Source of the DNA: Chromera velia
Taxonomy: Eukaryota > Sar > Chromeraceae
NCBI GenBank assembly: GCA_018398765.1
Contig: JAHBMJ010002255.1
Location: forward strand, 1-20,865
DNA length: 20,865 nt
Direction of reading: 5' to 3'
Made by a program: the position numbers and the translations under genes. Positions 19,352 through 20,865 of this stretch are shown here, piece by piece (the stretch's first letter is position 1; the number at the start of each line of letters is the position of its first letter). The notes beneath the pieces are model-generated. The model made no database searches. It worked only from the letters and a program-made list of their open reading frames with translations, and was not told the origin of the DNA.

Positions 19352-20865
19352 GATTTTGGGCGCCTAAATCTGTCGCTGCAAGTCCTCCTTGCACTTTTCT
19401 CTACTTCCAGGCGGCCGTCTGGCCAAAACTCGAAGTCTCTCTCCAGCTCCGCTTCTCAAAAGGCAGGCTGGAGGTAGGAGACTGGAAGAAAGATGGAGTG
19501 AGTAGGTCAGTCAGTCAGTCAGTCAGTCTGGTCCTTACGTCAAGGGAAAATCACAGAGCAGCAGATCAAAACCACAAGGCAGGGCGTCAATAAATTTCAA
19601 AAACTGGTTCCCTTGCCTTCTGGGCGCAAGGGATGGAGCAACAGCCGTAAAATGTTATGTTTGCTGTAGCAAGAAGGAAGGTGAAGGGAGACGGTCAGAA
19701 ATGACTCAAAAATTTCCATCTGATGCGAAATTTCGATGGCGATGATTGGGGGGGATGTACGTGGGGGGCACTTACGTGATCTTACGTGATTCTGACGCAC
19801 GCGAAGCGTGCGAATGGCCCGGAAAGCGAATTTGGGGCCCAATTTCGGGTTTTCGAAAGATCGACGCAGCAAGGTCTTCGGTCCGAACTAGTCCAAGCTT
19901 AATCTGCACCCTCACTTTTCTATCAAGATTTTCGAGGAAATCATGCACACATGACCACGCAGTCCCAGTGTAATTGTATGCAATTGTTTTTAAGTGTTTT
20001 CTAGAGTTGTCTTTTCCAGGTGACCCTAACGTTGTGTGGTGCCTCAGCTAAGACGTAGCTTGGAGACACACACTTACAAGGTCTGTCATACAAGGGTTCT
20101 GCTTCTAGAGACTGTCATTGACATACGAAAGCTTGACTCATGATTGACTGCCTGCATGTGCATGACTTAATTGCAATTCCCTTAATTGCATGCGCGAGGT
20201 TGCTCGGCATGCGCACGCTTCATGCAATCCTGACATACGACTTGCATACCGTGGCGCGGCTTGAAGGCCTCGCCACGTTACGTGCCACTTCCCCCCTCAA
20301 GCCATGTCCACGCTGGCTCACACAGAAGACGCATTGCCAAATTGATTCCTCCATGCAACTCTGTAGGACTGATGCAATTATGCCGTGTCGATCATTGATT
20401 AGATTAACATCTTCCATCCACTGTGGATTTGCAAAAGAAATTAGGGGTTGCATCTCTTTCTTCTTTTCATTTCCTCACTTTCTTTTTTCTCAAGTTTGCT
20501 CTCAATCTTTCCTGTGACTTTCTTTCTCTTTCCCATTATCAATTGGTAGTTGACTTTCGTTCTGAATCAAGCATCACAGCTGCCAACCCTTATTCATACC
20601 GTGCCACCTCCCCCTTGATGACCACGTCCACGCGCGGTCACACAGACACACGCCACAGCGGACTGAGAAAAGAATTCCGGTTCACGCTTTACAGACAAGT
20701 TTGCAGCAAACAGATAAGTAAGGCAAACAAATAAGCCAACATGCCGCGCTGATCTCATACATGCTGTTTTTTCTCCTCTGCCCCTTTGGACACAGTCGCG
20801 ACCATCCTTCATCACTCCTCAGTCATTCAATCATTCACTGACAAACAGGTGCTCACAGACATCGA
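19352..20865. other. Upstream flank of the RAD16-like gene
   Basis: No coding exon recognised on either strand. It holds an in-frame TAG at 19364-19366 upstream of the ATG and a CTTGCAG at about 19375-19381 on the minus strand that could be the acceptor of a 5' UTR intron. It also has a (GTCA)n run at 19507-19526, a doubled cttacgtgat at 19771-19790 and a perfect 7-bp inverted repeat (cgcacgc gaa gcgtgcg) at 19796-19812. The promoter must lie here, but I cannot point to a core element. Confidence 0.6.
20281..20650. repeat. Pair of diverged direct repeats in the upstream flank
   Basis: Copy A (20281-20326) and copy B (20600-20646) share cgtgccac, then a tccccc block, gtccacgc and tcacacaga. 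They match at about 38 of 47 positions with one gap. They are about 320 bp apart in the same orientation. Origin unknown: possibly remnants of a repeated element, or paired protein-binding sites. Confidence 0.7.

Noticed and set aside
1-20865. CRISPR array, bacterial operon or mobile-element proteins
   Set aside because: The only regular repeat array has no spacers; gene structure is eukaryotic; no transposase, integrase or reverse transcriptase motifs seen on either strand.

Overview
This is a nuclear window from a protist with intron-dense genes. It holds one long gene on the minus strand, from the ATG at 19351 to the TGA ending at 3399. Splicing 31 exons with matching phases throughout gives about 1,917 residues. 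The product is a Rad16-type SNF2 DNA translocase with an embedded RING E3 ligase. Its helicase motifs ([32 protein letters not shown]), the C2HC finger after motif Ib and the C-terminal tail ending in DLRFLFNS fit plant and algal RAD16 proteins best. The style of the locus suggests a chromerid or related alveolate alga such as Chromera velia: introns of 83-597 bp packed with CA/GA/TG repeats, CTGCAG-like acceptors, and Ser/Ala/Glu-rich insertions. This is a guess, not a demonstrated assignment.

Layout: 1-1490 is AT-rich, gene-free DNA with a TA microsatellite and an imperfect hairpin of about 150 bp. 1491-3398 is the downstream flank of the gene, low-complexity pyrimidine/purine DNA with no supported gene. 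3399-19351 is the RAD16-like gene. 19352-20865 is its upstream flank, with an in-frame TAG five codons before the ATG and a pair of diverged repeats about 320 bp apart.

The protein, N to C, reads: short N-terminus; PARP-type zinc finger (Zn ligands C87, C90, H120, C123); SNF2 lobe 1 with motif I; C2HC finger; an insertion of about 920 residues carrying a UBA domain and a SAP domain; motifs II-III; a second Cys-rich loop; RING (C3H2C3); helicase C lobe. Rad16 proteins act in global-genome nucleotide excision repair as ATP-driven DNA translocases and ubiquitin ligases. Here a probable strand-break sensor (PARP-type finger), a probable ubiquitin reader (UBA) and a DNA binder (SAP) have been added to one chain.

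The insertion is encoded by six consecutive exons (7-12), each a multiple of three with phase-0 introns on both sides. They could be removed without breaking frame, which is the most interesting structural feature of the window. Other points: one GC-AG intron, tandem in-frame donors, donor sites that keep G at +5 but not the usual purine at +3, and an exact nine-copy 28-bp minisatellite in intron 6.
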